NCBI RefSeq assembly: GCF_000513135.1
Contig: NZ_BAUV01000007.1
Location: forward strand, 80,792 to 144,791
Source of the DNA: Halalkalibacter akibai JCM 9157
Lineage (GTDB): Bacteria; Bacillota; Bacilli; Bacillales; Bacillaceae_D
Length of the DNA: 64,000 nucleotides
Direction: 5' to 3'
In this document: piece after piece, positions 62,788 to 64,000 of the stretch
How positions within the stretch are numbered: the first letter of the stretch is position 1
Layout of the letters: the number at the start of each line of letters is the position of its first letter
Notes under the pieces: model-generated
Told to the model about the DNA's origin: nothing
Databases searched by the model: none
The model's input: only the letters and a program-made list of their open reading frames with translations
Translations under genes and position numbers: made by a program

Positions 62788-63480
62788 TTAATTTACCTGT
62801 GTAAGCGTCTGAAAATTCTTGGCTTGCTCTTGAATGGTTACAGCATAATTGCTCTTGGCATGACCATTATTATCAATGTAATTCTCAAGACCTCCCATAC
62901 CTCTATGGTAAGCAGTTAAGGCGGAATCCCAATCGTTATAATGCTGGTACAGAAAATCTAAATACTGTATCGACAATTGAATGGAGTAGAGTGGATCAAA
63001 TAGTAGATCATCTTCGTAAGGAAGCCCTGCCATCTCTGCAATCCAAGGTGCTGTGTTCTTCATGAATTGCGCTAAACCATAAGCATGTCCGTAGCGGGTC
63101 TCTGGGCCGATTAGGTCAGGGTTAAAAGTTCCTCCCGTTTCAGTTTTTAATAATTCATAAACGATAAAAGGGTCAACACTATGCTGTTGAGCTAACTCAC
63201 CTAGAAACAGCCCCCACTCTCTTTTAAATTGCTGATCGCTATCTTCATAAAGCTGATTAGCAATCTCAGTAGAGTTGATCCAAGTTTCGTAGTTTTTGGC
63301 CAAATCAGTATTGGTTTTAGCATTAAAATAAACACGCATTTCATCCATACTGTTATTTAATTTCTTTATTTCATGTAAGTTATAAACTTCCTCTATATAA
63401 TGGTTAAGCTTCATATTTTCATAAAAGAACCAAACTAGAATAAAGGAGAGGGATATGATTATTATAGTTTTCTTTGACAC
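62788..63480 (-). CDS. Membrane-anchored lytic transglycosylase (SLT domain)
   Basis: A 230-residue protein with N-terminal span TIIIISLSFILVWFFY and an SLT domain from ~residue 85: DPFIVYELLKTETGGTFNPDL with likely catalytic Glu114, then YGHAYGLAQFMKNTAPWIA, DPLYSIQLSIQYLDFLYQHY and DSALTAYHRGMGGLENYI. It cleaves peptidoglycan glycan strands with anhydro-muramic ends. GTG 63480 behind GGAGGTTTTAAA. The linker before the domain is helical. Surface-exposed on the membrane. Confidence 0.9.
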   Translation of the reverse strand: MSKKTIIIISLSFILVWFFYENMKLNHYIEEVYNLHEIKKLNNSMDEMRVYFNAKTNTDLAKNYETWINSTEIANQLYEDSDQQFKREWGLFLGELAQQHSVDPFIVYELLKTETGGTFNPDLIGPETRYGHAYGLAQFMKNTAPWIAEMAGLPYEDDLLFDPLYSIQLSIQYLDFLYQHYNDWDSALTAYHRGMGGLENYIDNNGHAKSNYAVTIQEQAKNFQTLTQVN

Positions 63481-63743
63481 TTTAAAACCTCCTTTTGTTG
63501 CTAAGAACTCATCCTAACGAAATTATGTAAAGAACACAAACATTAAAATAAAGTAGATTTAAGCTTTTGCTTTCATAAAGGGTGATTTAACTAAGCGACA
63601 GGGACTCATGTATCAATACTATTAAAATACTGTGTTTTTCTTTAAATTGCTTGTTTTCGAGTGGTTTTTACTTCTTTTGTATGAAAATAAAACCAATTTT
63701 ATAGTAAGATTGGGTAGAAGTAACTTAGATAGGAGTCTTTACT

Positions 63744-64000
63744 GTGATGGAAACAAATATACAGTTATTTACTGTTCCAATAATAAACCGACATCTTTAT
63801 ATGGATTTGTTGCTTTTAGCAGATGAAAGCAAGGAAATAATTAGTGGATATATTAATAAAGGGGACATGTATGCCATCAGTGATAAGGATGAAGTTATTG
63901 GTGTTGTTTTATTTATCTTTCACGCTGATCAAATCGTCGAGCTAAAAAACATTGCATTACATGCAAAGTGTGAGAGGGGAAGGGTTGGGGAAAAAGATAA
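63744..64000 (+). CDS. GNAT-type acetyltransferase, N-terminal part (cut by window edge)
   Basis: Starts at GTG 63744 (AGGAG 8 nt upstream) or ATG 63747; open to the last base. The visible 85 residues contain METNIQLFTVPIINRHLYMD, SGYINKGDMYAISDKDEVIGVVLF and ELKNIALHAKCERGRVGEKD, matching strands 2-4 and the acetyl-CoA loop (R-G-x-V-G) of GNAT enzymes. The C-terminus is outside the window. Acceptor substrate unknown. Confidence 0.7.
   Translation, partial: MMETNIQLFTVPIINRHLYMDLLLLADESKEIISGYINKGDMYAISDKDEVIGVVLFIFHADQIVELKNIALHAKCERGRVGEKD

Overview
The window is low-GC chromosomal DNA from an endospore-forming Firmicute of the Bacillaceae. The main reasons are an alpha/beta-type small acid-soluble spore protein behind a sigma-G-like promoter, a YjcZ-type sporulation micro-protein behind a sigma-K-like promoter, two GerA-type germinant receptor operons, many TTG/GTG starts with strong GGAGG ribosome binding sites, and matches to Bacillus proteins such as PepF, ExoA, PpaC, YlmA, YuxK, NsrR and the UvrX/YqjW-YolD pair. 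Very acidic secreted proteins hint at an alkaliphile or halophile, which is inference only. I see no tRNA, rRNA, CRISPR array, transposase or prophage.

Layout. 1-3.5 kb: an aldehyde/alcohol dehydrogenase pair on the minus strand, then an ECF sigma/anti-sigma pair. 3.7-9.4 kb: oligoendopeptidase F, an MFS exporter, a small protein and a fused TctA-TctB carboxylate permease. Its TctC receptor gene (9.4-10.4 kb) is convergent. 10.5-14.8 kb: YitT-like protein, YjcZ, a LysE exporter, an APC permease, a YfhP-like membrane protein and a small gene. 15-18.7 kb: gerA operon 1 (AA-AB-AC), whose A gene is broken. 18.7-25.2 kb: a metallo-hydrolase, a DDAH-like enzyme and a complete Aap amino-acid ABC transporter. 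25.4-31 kb: housekeeping and small genes, including ExoA, a HAD phosphatase, a MOSC protein and a chemotaxis receptor behind a sigma-D-like promoter. 31.1-31.4 kb: a non-coding repeat cluster. 31.4-43.8 kb: YuxK, a class B PBP, a LOG protein, YlmA, a cupin, SASP, the SOS polymerase PolY with its YolD partner, a CstR-like repressor, a deacetylase, a DUF2254 protein, pyrophosphatase and a flavin amine oxidase. 44-52.4 kb: a double P-loop ATPase, GDPD, asparagine synthetase, an Mrr-like membrane protein, a DUF1906 secreted protein, a small DNA ligase and a DUF1450 protein behind a Fur box. 52.5-56.6 kb: gerA operon 2 (AA-AC-D-AB). 56.7-64 kb: a PPOX protein, NsrR, a CNNM/CorC transporter, a two-component system with a beta-propeller lipoprotein, a lytic transglycosylase and a truncated acetyltransferase.

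Seven genes have broken reading frames. Six of them (eight sites) are explained by a one-base change in a homopolymer run, nearly always a loss, so I read them as probable base-calling errors in otherwise intact genes. They are entered as pseudogene only because the sequence as given does not encode them. The seventh, gerAA of operon 1, lacks about 90 nt and looks like a genuine lesion.

Nothing here forms a clearly new multi-gene system. The most open items are the non-coding repeat cluster at 31.1 kb, the Mrr-fold membrane protein, the tandem P-loop ATPase, the Asn-rich DUF1906 protein and the Fur-controlled DUF1450 gene.
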